Source: Tenacibaculum agarivorans (lineage in GTDB: Bacteria; Bacteroidota; Bacteroidia; Flavobacteriales; Flavobacteriaceae). From it: DNA of 64,000 bases. Position numbers and translations under genes: made by a program. Shown one piece after another: positions 8,727 through 17,973 of this stretch; positions within the stretch are counted from its first letter, which is position 1; each line of letters begins with the position of its first letter. Location of the stretch: assembly GCF_001936575.1 (NCBI RefSeq), contig NZ_MSMP01000014.1, forward strand, positions 62,001 to 126,000, read 5' to 3'. Below the pieces are notes generated by a model that saw only the letters and a program-made list of their open reading frames with translations, was not told the origin of the DNA and made no database searches.

Positions 8727-10026
8727 ATGAAACGTATTTTGTCTTTTTTAATGTATTTAAGACTAGTAATGAGCCCAAAAAGAAAATTGCTAATGACAAT
8801 ACACTCCATTGCATAGAGTTTGTAACAGCAAATAAAAATCCATATACAAAAGTTCCCATAACAATAGCTATCTTTTCAGTTACATCATAAAAACTAAAGT
8901 ATGTGGTATGATCTTCTGTGTCTGGTAATAATTTAGAATAAGTTGAACGTGTTAAAGATTGAACTGCTCCTAATACAAATCCTAACAACCCTCCTAGACT
9001 ATAAAAATAATAAGATACGTTTGGTATTCCTTTATGTAACGAGAATGCGCATATACAAACCACCATCCAAATTAGTATAGTAATTTTTAATGCTTTAAAG
9101 TTCCCAACACGCTCAGAAAGCGATGCAAAAAACCTAGCTCCAAAAATGGCCACAAATTGAATCAATAAAATAGTAATAATCATATCAGTACTTTTTAACT
9201 CTAACTCATTAGAACCAAAAAAAGCAGCCATTACAATAATAGTTTGTACACCTACACTACATAAAAAGAAAGCTATTAAAAAACCTTTTAAGGTAGGATA
9301 ACTCTTAATCTCTTTATACACTTGTTTTAGCTCTTTATAACCTTTCCATGTATAATCTCTACTGATTTTTCTTTTTAACTTATTTCCTGGTAGTCTTCTT
9401 AAGGCTACTTGCGCAAATCCTAACCACCAAATTCCTACTAAAATAAAAGAAACCCGTGTAGCTATTCCTTCAGATGATAATCCAAACATTTCTGGCATCA
9501 TAATTAATGCCAAGCAAATAATCAATAAAATCATTGAGCCTACATACCCATAAATAAATCCTTTTGCACTGGCATCATCTTGTTGTTCTGGAGTTGCAAT
9601 TTCTGGTAAGTATGCATTATAAAAAACGATACTTGACCAAAAACCAATACTCGCCAAAATAGAAAAAATAAGCCCTAACCAAGTAGTATCTATATCTTTA
9701 AAAAAGTACAAACTCATTACTGACATACTCCCCAGTATACAGAAAAAATTCAGAAACTTTTTCTTATTTCCTGTATAATCAGCGATACCGGATAAAATAG
9801 GAGACATAAAAGCAACTACTAAAAAAGAGAAAGACATTACATAACCATACAAACTTTCAGGATGCTCCCAATCTATTCCTAAAAATCGAACAATTTTTCC
9901 TTCTGTGACTCCTTCAAAATATAAAGGAAATACAGCAGTAGAAATGACTAATGAGTATACCGAGTTTGCCCAATCGTAAAAAGCCCAAGATTTTATGACT
10001 TTCTTATCACCAATTTTAGTATTCAT
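8725..10026 (-). CDS. UMF1-type MFS transporter
   Basis: A 433-residue integral membrane protein with about 12 hydrophobic helices. The N-terminus, KSWAFYDWANSVYSLVI, is the hallmark of the UMF1 branch of the major facilitator superfamily, homologous to the yeast vacuolar Atg22 amino-acid effluxer. A GIADYTGNKKK loop after helix 2 matches the MFS motif A region. The substrate is unknown; export of amino acids or peptides is possible by analogy. It is monocistronic, since terminators lie on both sides. Confidence 0.85.
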   Translation of the reverse strand: MNTKIGDKKVIKSWAFYDWANSVYSLVISTAVFPLYFEGVTEGKIVRFLGIDWEHPESLYGYVMSFSFLVVAFMSPILSGIADYTGNKKKFLNFFCILGSMSVMSLYFFKDIDTTWLGLIFSILASIGFWSSIVFYNAYLPEIATPEQQDDASAKGFIYGYVGSMILLIICLALIMMPEMFGLSSEGIATRVSFILVGIWWLGFAQVALRRLPGNKLKRKISRDYTWKGYKELKQVYKEIKSYPTLKGFLIAFFLCSVGVQTIIVMAAFFGSNELELKSTDMIITILLIQFVAIFGARFFASLSERVGNFKALKITILIWMVVCICAFSLHKGIPNVSYYFYSLGGLLGFVLGAVQSLTRSTYSKLLPDTEDHTTYFSFYDVTEKIAIVMGTFVYGFLFAVTNSMQWSVLSLAIFFLGSLLVLNTLKKTKYVS

Positions 10027-10038
10027 GTGTTTGTTATA

Positions 10039-10068
10039 TTAAAAAACCGTTCCTTAAGGGAACGGTTT
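10039..10068 (-). terminator. Terminator after the M48 peptidase gene
   Basis: Arms AAACCGTTCC (10044-10053) and GGAACGGTTT (10059-10068), followed on the minus strand by a T-run. Confidence 0.8.
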
Positions 10069-10091
10069 GCAATATAAGTAAAAGTAATTTC

Positions 10092-10925
10092 TTATTTCCT
10101 TGCTGTACCTTGAGTTTGTTTATTAAACTTTGCTGCTAACAATCTTGCTTCAGGTAAATAGTTTTGTAAATCTGTAATTCTAGTTGCGTTATGTGGATGC
10201 GTGCTTAAAAATTCAGGTGGTGCTTTTCTCCCACTCTTTTCTGCATTTTGACTCATACGTTTCCAAACATTTACTGCTTCTTCTCCTTTGTAACCAGCCA
10301 TTAACATAAACACTAATCCTAATCTATCTGCTTCTGTTTCATGTGTCCTACTAAACTTTAACATTCCTAAACTAGAACCAACACCATAGGCCATATTCCA
10401 TAATTGTGCATTTTTACTATTTGCTGTTCCTACAGCTACTGCTACCCCTCCTAACTGTTGCATTTGTGCAGAAGACATACGCTCTTGACCGTGCTTTGCG
10501 AAAGCATGTGCAACTTCGTGTCCCATTACCGCCGCTACTCCATCAGTATTTGCACAAATAGGCATAATTCCAGTATAAAAGACTACTTTACCTCCTGGCA
10601 TACACCAAGCATTCACTGTATTATCATTAATCAAATTAAACTCCCACTTATATGAGTTTGCCTCTTTGGTCATACCATTAGCTCTCATAAAACGATCCAC
10701 AGCACCCGCAATATTTTTTCCAATATCTTTTAATTCTCTAGACTTTGGTGTATTATTAATCAACTTGGCTTTATTTTCTTTTAAAAATCCGCTATATTGT
10801 TGAAAACTCATAGGTAAAATCTGAGCGTCACTTACAAAATTAATACGTTTTCTCCCTGTAATTGGCACCGTACTACATTGTATTAGAAATATTGATACGG
10901 TTAATAATGCAAAAATTCTCTTCAT
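10092..10925 (-). CDS. M48 family metallopeptidase lipoprotein
   Basis: A 277-residue periplasmic zinc protease of the LoiP/BepA-like M48C group. A signal peptide with lipobox LIQC makes it a lipoprotein. HEVAH (136-140) provides the two His ligands and the catalytic Glu; the third ligand is in HETEADRLGL. Proteins of this family act in outer-membrane protein quality control. BepA carries C-terminal TPR repeats, which are absent here, so LoiP/YcaL-like is the closer match. A terminator follows and the gene stands alone. Confidence 0.9.
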   Translation of the reverse strand: MKRIFALLTVSIFLIQCSTVPITGRKRINFVSDAQILPMSFQQYSGFLKENKAKLINNTPKSRELKDIGKNIAGAVDRFMRANGMTKEANSYKWEFNLINDNTVNAWCMPGGKVVFYTGIMPICANTDGVAAVMGHEVAHAFAKHGQERMSSAQMQQLGGVAVAVGTANSKNAQLWNMAYGVGSSLGMLKFSRTHETEADRLGLVFMLMAGYKGEEAVNVWKRMSQNAEKSGRKAPPEFLSTHPHNATRITDLQNYLPEARLLAAKFNKQTQGTARK

Positions 10926-11040
10926 CTTTATTGATTTTTCTATGTTATTCTCATTAAAATTAGACGCTAAAATATAGTAAAAGTCACTTTGTATGTATTT
11001 AAAAATACAAATTCTATCTTTACTGTGAAAATTTAACCTA

Positions 11041-11910
11041 ATGATGAAGACTTCACCTGAAAGAATTTTACCTCAAAGTATGCCTATTCCAAATAAGATA
11101 AAAATGCTTGGAAGACTTATTCAATTCTTTTCTCCTAGTTTGGCTACTAAGTTCGCTATTAAACTATTTTCTACACCATTTAAATTCCCTTTACCTAAAA
11201 GAGAAAAAACCATGTGGGAGAGTGCGCAAAAAAGCAGATTAAAAATACCATCTATCCAGAAAGAAATTGATGTTTTATCTTATGGTTATTCTCCCAAAAA
11301 GGTACTATTAGTACATGGTTGGTGTGGAAGAAGCACACAACTTTTTATGATTGCTGATAAGTTATTAGAAAAGGGATATATGGTCATTTCTTTTGATGCT
11401 CCTGCTCATGGAAATTCTGAGGGCAAAACTACACTAATGCCAGAATTTCTAGAATCTATATATGAAATAGATAAGCAATATGGACCTTTCGAAGCTGCTG
11501 TAGGACATTCTTTAGGTGGAATGTGCTTATATTCAGCATACAGTGAAGGCATTAAGTTCAATAAAATTGTATCTATCGGTTCAGGTGATACCATAAGTGA
11601 GATTTTACACAATTTCACTAATAACCTTTCATTAAAACCCAAAATAGCGAAAAAAATGAAAAAATATTATGACCAACAATTTGGTCGTGATATTGATTTA
11701 AATGCTAGTTCTACTATGGCAAAAAATGTTGATATTCCTGCTTTGGTTGTTCATGACGCGTTAGATAGTGATGTTTTTGTAAGTTCTGCGTATGCAATAC
11801 GTCAAAATTTGCAACAAGGTACGCTACTTATCACTAATGGATTTAGTCATACTAAAATTTTACGTGATACAAAAACCATGAACAGAGTTGTTAAATTTAT
11901 TACTACATAA
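11041..11910 (+). CDS. Alpha/beta hydrolase
   Basis: A 289-residue alpha/beta-hydrolase fold protein. The oxyanion-hole region is VHGWCGR (near 94) and the nucleophile elbow is GHSLGG (near 158). A late acid (HDALDSD near 238) and histidine (GFSHTK near 275) complete a plausible Ser-Asp-His triad. There is no signal peptide, so it should be cytoplasmic. The substrate is unknown. The msrB gene begins one base after its stop, implying co-transcription. Confidence 0.85.
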   Translation: MMKTSPERILPQSMPIPNKIKMLGRLIQFFSPSLATKFAIKLFSTPFKFPLPKREKTMWESAQKSRLKIPSIQKEIDVLSYGYSPKKVLLVHGWCGRSTQLFMIADKLLEKGYMVISFDAPAHGNSEGKTTLMPEFLESIYEIDKQYGPFEAAVGHSLGGMCLYSAYSEGIKFNKIVSIGSGDTISEILHNFTNNLSLKPKIAKKMKKYYDQQFGRDIDLNASSTMAKNVDIPALVVHDALDSDVFVSSAYAIRQNLQQGTLLITNGFSHTKILRDTKTMNRVVKFITT

Positions 11911-11911
11911 C

Positions 11912-12394
11912 ATGAAGAAAATAGTAATCATTTTTTTAGGAATTGTCTTAGTTTCTTGTCAATCTATAGCTCAAAAAAAAGAAACTTCTAAAAAGAAATA
12001 TGCCATTGAAAAAACTAAAGAAGAATGGAAAAAGGCGTTAACACCTATGCAATTTTATGTGTTAAGACAAGCAGGTACAGAAAGACCAAATACCAGTGAG
12101 TATACGTATTTTAAAGAAAAAGGTACTTTTGTTTGTGCTGGATGTGAAGTTCCATTATATAATTCTGATAGAAAGTTCAATTCTGGTACTGGGTGGCCAT
12201 CATTTGATAAAGCCATAGAAAAAAATATAGAAACTGATACTGATTATAAAATCGGTTATGCAAGAACAGAATTAAAATGCAATAATTGTGGTGGACATTT
12301 AGGACATCGATTTAATGATGGGCCTAGAGAAACGACTGGTATACGAGATTGTATTAATGGTGTCGCTTTAAAGTTTATACCTCGTAAAAAATAA
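11912..12394 (+). CDS. msrB: Peptide-methionine (R)-S-oxide reductase lipoprotein
   Basis: A 160-residue MsrB. It has two zinc-binding CxxC pairs (CAGC and CNNC), the GTGWPSF motif, GHRFNDGP, and a catalytic cysteine in RDCINGVALKF. Reductases of this family repair methionine-R-sulfoxide in proteins. An in-frame upstream ATG at 11888 would overlap the hydrolase gene and add eight residues before the signal peptide. The ATG at 11912 gives a clean signal peptide with lipobox VLVSC, so it is chosen. The protein is therefore an exported, lipidated MsrB that would repair envelope proteins (inference). Confidence 0.93.
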   Translation: MKKIVIIFLGIVLVSCQSIAQKKETSKKKYAIEKTKEEWKKALTPMQFYVLRQAGTERPNTSEYTYFKEKGTFVCAGCEVPLYNSDRKFNSGTGWPSFDKAIEKNIETDTDYKIGYARTELKCNNCGGHLGHRFNDGPRETTGIRDCINGVALKFIPRKK

Positions 12395-12402
12395 CGTATC
12401 TT

Positions 12403-12429
12403 AAGAGTTGATTCTTCAACTCTTTTTTT
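12403..12429 (+). terminator. Terminator after msrB, abutting the next start codon
   Basis: Stem AAGAGTTGA (12403-12411) and TCAACTCTT (12416-12424), then a T-run to 12429. The next gene's ATG starts at 12430, directly at the end of the T-run. Confidence 0.75.
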
Positions 12430-12984
12430 ATGGCTGATTCTTATCTTACTAGTACAATTAAACAATTTGAATATTATAAGTTATTGGGTGAAAAAACTTT
12501 TACACAACTCAATGAAGAGGAGTTTTTCCGGCATTATACCAATGAAAGTAATTCAATAGCAATTATAGTAAAGCATATTTCTGGGAATATGCTATCTAGA
12601 TGGACTAATTTTTTAACAGAAGATGGAGAGAAAGAATGGCGTAATAGAGACCAAGAATTTATAAACTCTTTTACTTCTAAAAATGAAGTCATTAATTATT
12701 GGGAAAAAGGATGGAATTGCCTGTTTGAAGCTATTATACCTTTAACAAAGAATGACTTAGAAAAAATCGTTTATATTAGAAATCACGGCCATACTGTAGT
12801 TGAAGCAATCAACCGTCAGTTATGTCATTATTCTTATCATATTGGTCAACTTGTTTTCTTAGGGAAAATGATTAAAGATAAAGAATGGCAAACATTATCC
12901 GTTGCAAAAGGTGGTTCCAAAGCTTATAATCAATCTAAATTTTCAAAAGAAAAATCAAGAAAACATTTTACTGATGATTTATAA
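12430..12984 (+). CDS. DUF1572/DinB-like protein
   Basis: A 184-residue four-helix-bundle protein of the DinB/DUF1572 type. Conserved elements are VKHISGNMLSRW, DGEKEWRNRD and CHYSYHIGQLVFLGK. The histidines in the first and last of these are the likely metal ligands. Its N-terminus aligns from residue 1 with the paralogue at 57988, which confirms the start although it touches the preceding terminator. Some relatives are thiol transferases or stress-induced; the function here is unknown. It overlaps the convergent LacI-family gene by 17 bp. Confidence 0.8.
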   Translation: MADSYLTSTIKQFEYYKLLGEKTFTQLNEEEFFRHYTNESNSIAIIVKHISGNMLSRWTNFLTEDGEKEWRNRDQEFINSFTSKNEVINYWEKGWNCLFEAIIPLTKNDLEKIVYIRNHGHTVVEAINRQLCHYSYHIGQLVFLGKMIKDKEWQTLSVAKGGSKAYNQSKFSKEKSRKHFTDDL

Positions 12985-13978
12985 CCATTTGAGTAGTTGC
13001 TCTTTCACAAAGAGATGAATAAATGATATTAACTTCAGATCTATCACTCTTATTATTAAGCTTATCTAATAAAATTTTAGCAGTAGTTCTTCCTACTCTT
13101 TTCCCATGTTGGTCTATAGTACTTAAACTAGGATTTAAATGCTCAGAGATTTTTGTTCCAGCATAACCAATCATCAATAATTTTCTTTCCTCAAATAATT
13201 TTTCTCTACTTGCAACTCTAAATGCAGCTAATGAGGCTTCTTCATCTAAAGCTATAATACCATTTATGCTTTTGGTAGCTATTAAATCTTCTAGTTCACG
13301 TTCTATAAAATCATCTTTTCCTTCAATAATCATGGGGTCATGAGTATCATTAATCGCATCAATATACCCTTTAATTCTAGATTTACCTGTACTTAAATTG
13401 TTATTTCTAGACACTAAAGCCACTTTTGTAGCTCCTTTGAATTTTAAGTGTTTAACTGCTTTTAAAACAGCTTCGTAATCATCTACTAATACTTTATCAC
13501 ATTCTATTGTATTTTCAACACGATCAAACATTAATAACTTAATATCCTCTGGAATATTAGTTAAATGGTCAAAATCTTGACGTAATTGAGTTTCCTCAGA
13601 TACAGCTAAAATAATACCATCAACCAAACCATTCACTAATGTTTCAATTGCTTTAACTTCTTTTTCGTATGATTCATTAGTAACACTAATTACAATATTA
13701 TAATTTGTATTCGCGATCACACTTTCTATACCTCTTAATGCTCTAACTAAAAAAAAGTCTTTAATACTAGGCAACACTACTCCAATAGTAAATGTTTTAC
13801 CTGATTTTAAGTTTAAAGCTGCTCTATTAGGTCTGTAATTAAACTCTTTTGCAGCAGCTTCTACTTTTCTTTTAGTAGATTCACTTATTTCATAACTGTC
13901 ATTTAACGCTTTTGAAACCGTTGATGCAGATACTCCTAGCTTTTTTGCTAACTCTTTAAGTGTGATACTTTTTTTCAT
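12968..13978 (-). CDS. LacI family transcriptional regulator
   Basis: A 336-residue repressor. It has an N-terminal LacI helix-turn-helix (TLKELAKKLGVSASTVSKALN), the hinge NYRPNRAALNLKSG, and a periplasmic-binding-protein-like ligand domain beginning TIGVVLP. A start at 13996 would add six residues (MKFLYT) before MKKSITLK; the family normally begins like the latter, so 13978 is chosen. It is divergent from the secreted phytase-like/GDPD gene, which it may control. The effector is probably a sugar or sugar phosphate. I could not find a convincing LacI operator in the 218-bp gap. Confidence 0.9.
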   Translation of the reverse strand: MKKSITLKELAKKLGVSASTVSKALNDSYEISESTKRKVEAAAKEFNYRPNRAALNLKSGKTFTIGVVLPSIKDFFLVRALRGIESVIANTNYNIVISVTNESYEKEVKAIETLVNGLVDGIILAVSEETQLRQDFDHLTNIPEDIKLLMFDRVENTIECDKVLVDDYEAVLKAVKHLKFKGATKVALVSRNNNLSTGKSRIKGYIDAINDTHDPMIIEGKDDFIERELEDLIATKSINGIIALDEEASLAAFRVASREKLFEERKLLMIGYAGTKISEHLNPSLSTIDQHGKRVGRTTAKILLDKLNNKSDRSEVNIIYSSLCERATTQMVINHQ

Positions 13979-14196
13979 TGTGTATAGGAATTTCAACGGT
14001 AAAAATACAAGAAAAATTCATACTACTTCAAATCAAAAAATAATAATACATATAGTTAATTGACTTAAAAATAACTTTAGCTACTATCAATAACATTAAG
14101 CTAATCTTTTCGTAAACTCCTTACAACGATTTGATAATTTACTCAAAGTAGTTTTACTACAACCTAAGCAACCTATTAATTTTAACCCATAAATCT

Positions 14197-17076
14197 ATGA
14201 AACTTTACTACCGAAGTATTTCAACTAAAAAACTTATTACTAAAGGATTGTCAATAAGTTTAGGGATTTTATCTGTTAATACTATAACAGCACAAGATTC
14301 CGATTTATACAAACAACAGAAAGAAAAAGTACTTTCGTTTGATGCTAAAAAAGACAAAAATTTCAACGAAAAAAAGTATGTTAAAGCTGCTAAAAAATCT
14401 TCTTTTTTATCCAAAGATATTTTAGTGTCAAGAGCCATACTGCCAGCTGCAAGTTTTTCTGAAGGACCAACTTCAGGACAATATATTGGTTCTAATTTGA
14501 TTAATGAACAACCTGTTCCCTTTATCAATAAGCAACCAATACAAGGAGTTTCATCTGTATTAAATAATTATGATGGAACATTTACTGTATTATCTGACAA
14601 TGGATTTGGAAGTATTGAAAATTCTGCAGATTATAATCTACGTTTATATAAAATAAAACCTAAGTTTAAAGGCATTTTTGGCTTTGGTAAAGGAACAATT
14701 GATGTTTTAGATTTTATTGAGTTAAAAGATCCTAATAGATTAATTCCTTTTGCCATAGTAAATCATTTTTCAAATGAAAGAATATTAACTGGTGCTGATT
14801 TTGATATTGAATCTATTCAACGTACCCCAAATGGAGACTACTGGATTGGTGAAGAATTTGGTCCTTTCTTACTTCATTTTAACCGTCATGGAGTTTTAAT
14901 TGATCCTCCATTTGCTTTACCTGATTTTGAGACACCTGGTAAAGAATTAAGAGCTCCACAAAATCCTTTTAGCGAAGAATCTAGTGCTTTACGAGTAATG
15001 AATGCTATGCGTGCTCATGCTCAAAAATACGGTAGCAAAGCTCCAGTAATGTCTCCTTGGTTTGTAATGCTAGATGATAATAATCCTAATACTACTGTTG
15101 GAAGTAGAAATGATGCTTCAAATGGTTTACAAACTGCTTCTAGCGAATTATTTAATGTATCTTCTTTAAACCGTGCTGGTCATGATGTAGTAGTATATAC
15201 TGTAAATGACCTAGAAAACATGAAATTACTATTAGAACTAGGAGTACAAGGAATTATTTCCGATCGTCCAGATTTATTATTACAAGCTGTAGAGAACTTT
15301 GTAGAAAAGAATAGTAATGTAGACTTTTTAGATGCAGATGGATTAATTGACGTTACAAAATTTGATGCCCAAGGACACAGAGGTGCTAGAAATCTTCGTC
15401 CAGAAAATACGTTACCTTCTATGGAAGCAGCCTTAGATTATTTAATGCCTACATTAGAAACTGATACTGGAATCACATTGGACGACGTTCCTGTTTTAGA
15501 TCATGATCCACATATTGAAGCAGCTAAAACAAGAAAAGCTGATGGAACTCCATATAATTTTGAAGATGAAGTTTTAGTAAAAGACTTAACATTAAAAGAA
15601 ATTCAAAATACATTTATTGCTGATAAAATTTTAAGTGGAAGACCTGCTCAAACCAATGATTTAGCTTTATCTCCTGTATCTGTTGCTTTTGCTCAACAAA
15701 ATGATTTTATTGATCCCTATATCATGCCATCATTACAACAACTTTTTGATTTTGTAGCTTTTTATATTGAATATTATAAAAATGGAGCTGGAAAAAACAC
15801 CCCTGAAGCAACTAAACGTTGGAAAAATGCAGCAAAAGTTCGTTTCAATATTGAAACTAAAATAAATCCGAGAACAGATACTGATGATCGTGGTGATGTT
15901 TTTGCTGAAAGAACAGTTTCTCCTGAAAACTTTACTAAAGCTGTTGCTGATGTTATTGTTACTAATAATTTACAAGACAGAGCAGAAATTCAAAGTTTTG
16001 ATTTCAGAACACTTTTACAAGCTCACAAATTATATCCAGCGATAAGAACTGTTTGTTTATTTGGAGATTTCCCAAAAATTGGGAATGCTGGTGATGGTAC
16101 AAATCTTCAAGATCAAAATGGTGAAAATACTCCATGGTTAGCAGGTTTATACTGGCCTTATCGTGAAACAAAACAAAAAAATTCTTTTAGAGTACCTAGA
16201 AGCGGAGGATTTGAAGGAATGGCATTATCTACTAATAAAAGAAAATTATTACCATTGCTAGAGAAACCGTTAGTTGGATCTACAAAAAAGGAGTTGTTAA
16301 TTCATGAATTTAATATTAGATCTAAATCCTATACAGGAAAACAATTCAAATATCCTTTAAACGAAAAAGCATCTGCTATTGGAGATTTTGTAATGTTCAA
16401 TAAAAAAAGAGGATTAATTATTGAACGAGATGGTTCACAAGGTGATTTAAATGGATTTAAAGCTATTTACGAAGTAGAATTAAAACCTAACAAGCAAAAA
16501 GTAAGAAAAAAACTAAATGTAGACTTATTAGATATTAATGACTTTAGTGGTATTTCTTCAACACAAGCTTTACCTGGTGATGTAGGAATTGGAAAAGATT
16601 TTGGTTTTCCTTTTGTAACAATTGAAAGTGTTGTAATATTAAATCCTTTCTTAATTGGTGTTTTAAACGATAATAATTACCCCTTTAGTGTTGGAAGACA
16701 TGTAGGTACTGGATTACCAGATGATAATGAATTTATTTTAGTTTGGTTAGATGAACCTTTAGGGAGAAAATGGAAAAAAAATGACAAGAAAGAATACGAA
16801 ACATTAACAAAATCAGTAACTGTTTATCCTAATACATTTACAGATGAAGTTACTATTTCTAATAATTCTCAACAAGAAAACAGTACTACAATTACTATTT
16901 ATGATATTTCAGGTAAAGTTGTAAAACACTTAGTAGATCATAAGGAAAGTAGTAATGGATTCCAATATACTTGGGATGGAAAAACAGATAATGGAATTGA
17001 AGTGAATTCAGGAATTTATATTGCTATTATAGATGTAAATGGTGAATTGATTAAAAAGAAATTAATAAAAGAATAA
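14197..17076 (+). CDS. Secreted phytase-like esterase with permuted GDPD domain
   Basis: A 959-residue exported protein. After a signal peptide ending near TITAQ (33), residues about 86-265 match the start of the 'esterase-like activity of phytase' domain. Residues 331-364 then carry the closing GDPD motif (YTVN, GVQGIISDRPD). Only after that, at 389-413, comes the opening GDPD motif (GHRG, RPENT), followed by DHDPH (435) and IETK (552). The phytase-like domain resumes near 665 (GGFEGMALS) and runs to about 850. A type IX secretion C-terminal domain (878-959, YPNTF to KKLIKE) ends the protein. It probably hydrolyses phosphodiesters or phosphomonoesters outside the cell to scavenge phosphate or glycerol. 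LacI lies divergent upstream. Confidence 0.85.
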   Translation: MKLYYRSISTKKLITKGLSISLGILSVNTITAQDSDLYKQQKEKVLSFDAKKDKNFNEKKYVKAAKKSSFLSKDILVSRAILPAASFSEGPTSGQYIGSNLINEQPVPFINKQPIQGVSSVLNNYDGTFTVLSDNGFGSIENSADYNLRLYKIKPKFKGIFGFGKGTIDVLDFIELKDPNRLIPFAIVNHFSNERILTGADFDIESIQRTPNGDYWIGEEFGPFLLHFNRHGVLIDPPFALPDFETPGKELRAPQNPFSEESSALRVMNAMRAHAQKYGSKAPVMSPWFVMLDDNNPNTTVGSRNDASNGLQTASSELFNVSSLNRAGHDVVVYTVNDLENMKLLLELGVQGIISDRPDLLLQAVENFVEKNSNVDFLDADGLIDVTKFDAQGHRGARNLRPENTLPSMEAALDYLMPTLETDTGITLDDVPVLDHDPHIEAAKTRKADGTPYNFEDEVLVKDLTLKEIQNTFIADKILSGRPAQTNDLALSPVSVAFAQQNDFIDPYIMPSLQQLFDFVAFYIEYYKNGAGKNTPEATKRWKNAAKVRFNIETKINPRTDTDDRGDVFAERTVSPENFTKAVADVIVTNNLQDRAEIQSFDFRTLLQAHKLYPAIRTVCLFGDFPKIGNAGDGTNLQDQNGENTPWLAGLYWPYRETKQKNSFRVPRSGGFEGMALSTNKRKLLPLLEKPLVGSTKKELLIHEFNIRSKSYTGKQFKYPLNEKASAIGDFVMFNKKRGLIIERDGSQGDLNGFKAIYEVELKPNKQKVRKKLNVDLLDINDFSGISSTQALPGDVGIGKDFGFPFVTIESVVILNPFLIGVLNDNNYPFSVGRHVGTGLPDDNEFILVWLDEPLGRKWKKNDKKEYETLTKSVTVYPNTFTDEVTISNNSQQENSTTITIYDISGKVVKHLVDHKESSNGFQYTWDGKTDNGIEVNSGIYIAIIDVNGELIKKKLIKE

Positions 17077-17106
17077 TTTAACTCGTGTTGTGTATTTGGA
17101 ATAAAA

Positions 17107-17231
17107 TTCTGTCAATTCGAGTGATTTTTTAGAATGAAATGAAGAAAAATTGTATCGAGAATAAGAATTTTAACTTCGAAATAGTTCTCGATATACTTTT
17201 TCGTACCTCAAAAGCACTCGAACTGACAATT
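17107..17231. repeat. Imperfect palindromic intergenic element
   Basis: The 337-bp gap after the phytase-like gene holds a nested inverted repeat. The outer arms are TGTCAATTCGAGTG and CACTCGAACTGACA; the inner arms are TATCGAGAA and TTCTCGATA. It resembles REP-like elements scattered between genes in flavobacterial genomes. It could fold in the RNA of either strand. Confidence 0.6.
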
Positions 17232-17292
17232 TAGGATTGTCTAAATTTATAAATACGCAACGAGTTAGTTTAGTATTCTACTAAATTAATAT

Positions 17293-17321
17293 AACAGCTC
17301 AGTGTTTCTGGGCTGTTTTTT
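17293..17321 (+). terminator. Terminator before the GNAT gene
   Basis: Arms AACAGCTCAG (17293-17302) and CTGGGCTGTT (17308-17317) with a T-run. It probably ends transcripts from the phytase-like gene. Confidence 0.65.
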
Positions 17322-17413
17322 ATTTTTTGTTAATTAATAGTAAACTGAGTTTAATTAATATTGAACTCAAATTGTAAAATATCATGTAATTTTAAACACT
17401 AAATAGAAACTTA

Positions 17414-17953
17414 ATGAATTACATTTTTACTTCGGAACGATTAGGGTTTCGTAATTGGCAACTTGATGATATTGATGCTTTATTTGAAATGAATTCAAAT
17501 GAAGAAGTTATGCGCTACTTCCCTACTACATCAACAAAAAGTCAATGCGAAGATTTCATTACTAGAATGCAAAATCAATTTCAAAAAAACAACTTTTGTT
17601 ACTTTGCTGTGGAAGTACTAGATAACAATGAATTTATAGGTTTTATTGGGCTTTGTGAACAAACTTATGAGATTGATTTTAATCCTTCTATTGATATTGG
17701 ATGGCGTTTACTCCCTAAATTTTGGGGTAAAGGATATGCTACAGAAGGTGCAAAACAGTGTTTACACTATGCTTTTAATACTTTAAAATTAGATGAAATT
17801 GTATCTGTTGCTCCGCTAATCAACCTTCCTTCCATAACAGTAATGGAAAAAATAGGAATGCAAAAGGTAAAAACGTTTGATCATCCTTTGTTAGCAGATG
17901 ATCCAGATTTAAGAACTTGTATTTTGTATTCAATTCCCAATTCATTTTTGTAA
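17414..17953 (+). CDS. GNAT acetyltransferase (RimJ/RimL-like)
   Basis: A 179-residue GNAT-fold acetyltransferase of the Acetyltransf_3 type. It starts with TSERLGFRNW, typical of RimJ/RimL relatives. The acetyl-CoA-binding loop lies around WGKGYATEGAKQCL, followed by SITVMEKIGMQKV. The substrate cannot be read from sequence; RimJ/RimL relatives acetylate protein N-termini or small amines. It probably shares a transcript with the DinB-like gene 20 bp downstream. Confidence 0.88.
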   Translation: MNYIFTSERLGFRNWQLDDIDALFEMNSNEEVMRYFPTTSTKSQCEDFITRMQNQFQKNNFCYFAVEVLDNNEFIGFIGLCEQTYEIDFNPSIDIGWRLLPKFWGKGYATEGAKQCLHYAFNTLKLDEIVSVAPLINLPSITVMEKIGMQKVKTFDHPLLADDPDLRTCILYSIPNSFL

Positions 17954-17973
17954 ATTGACCAAAACCAAAGTAA

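Noticed and set aside
13979..14196. LacI operator in the divergent region before the phytase-like gene
   Set aside because: Only weak imperfect symmetry (around GTAGTTTTACTAC) was found, and it lacks the central CG typical of LacI sites.
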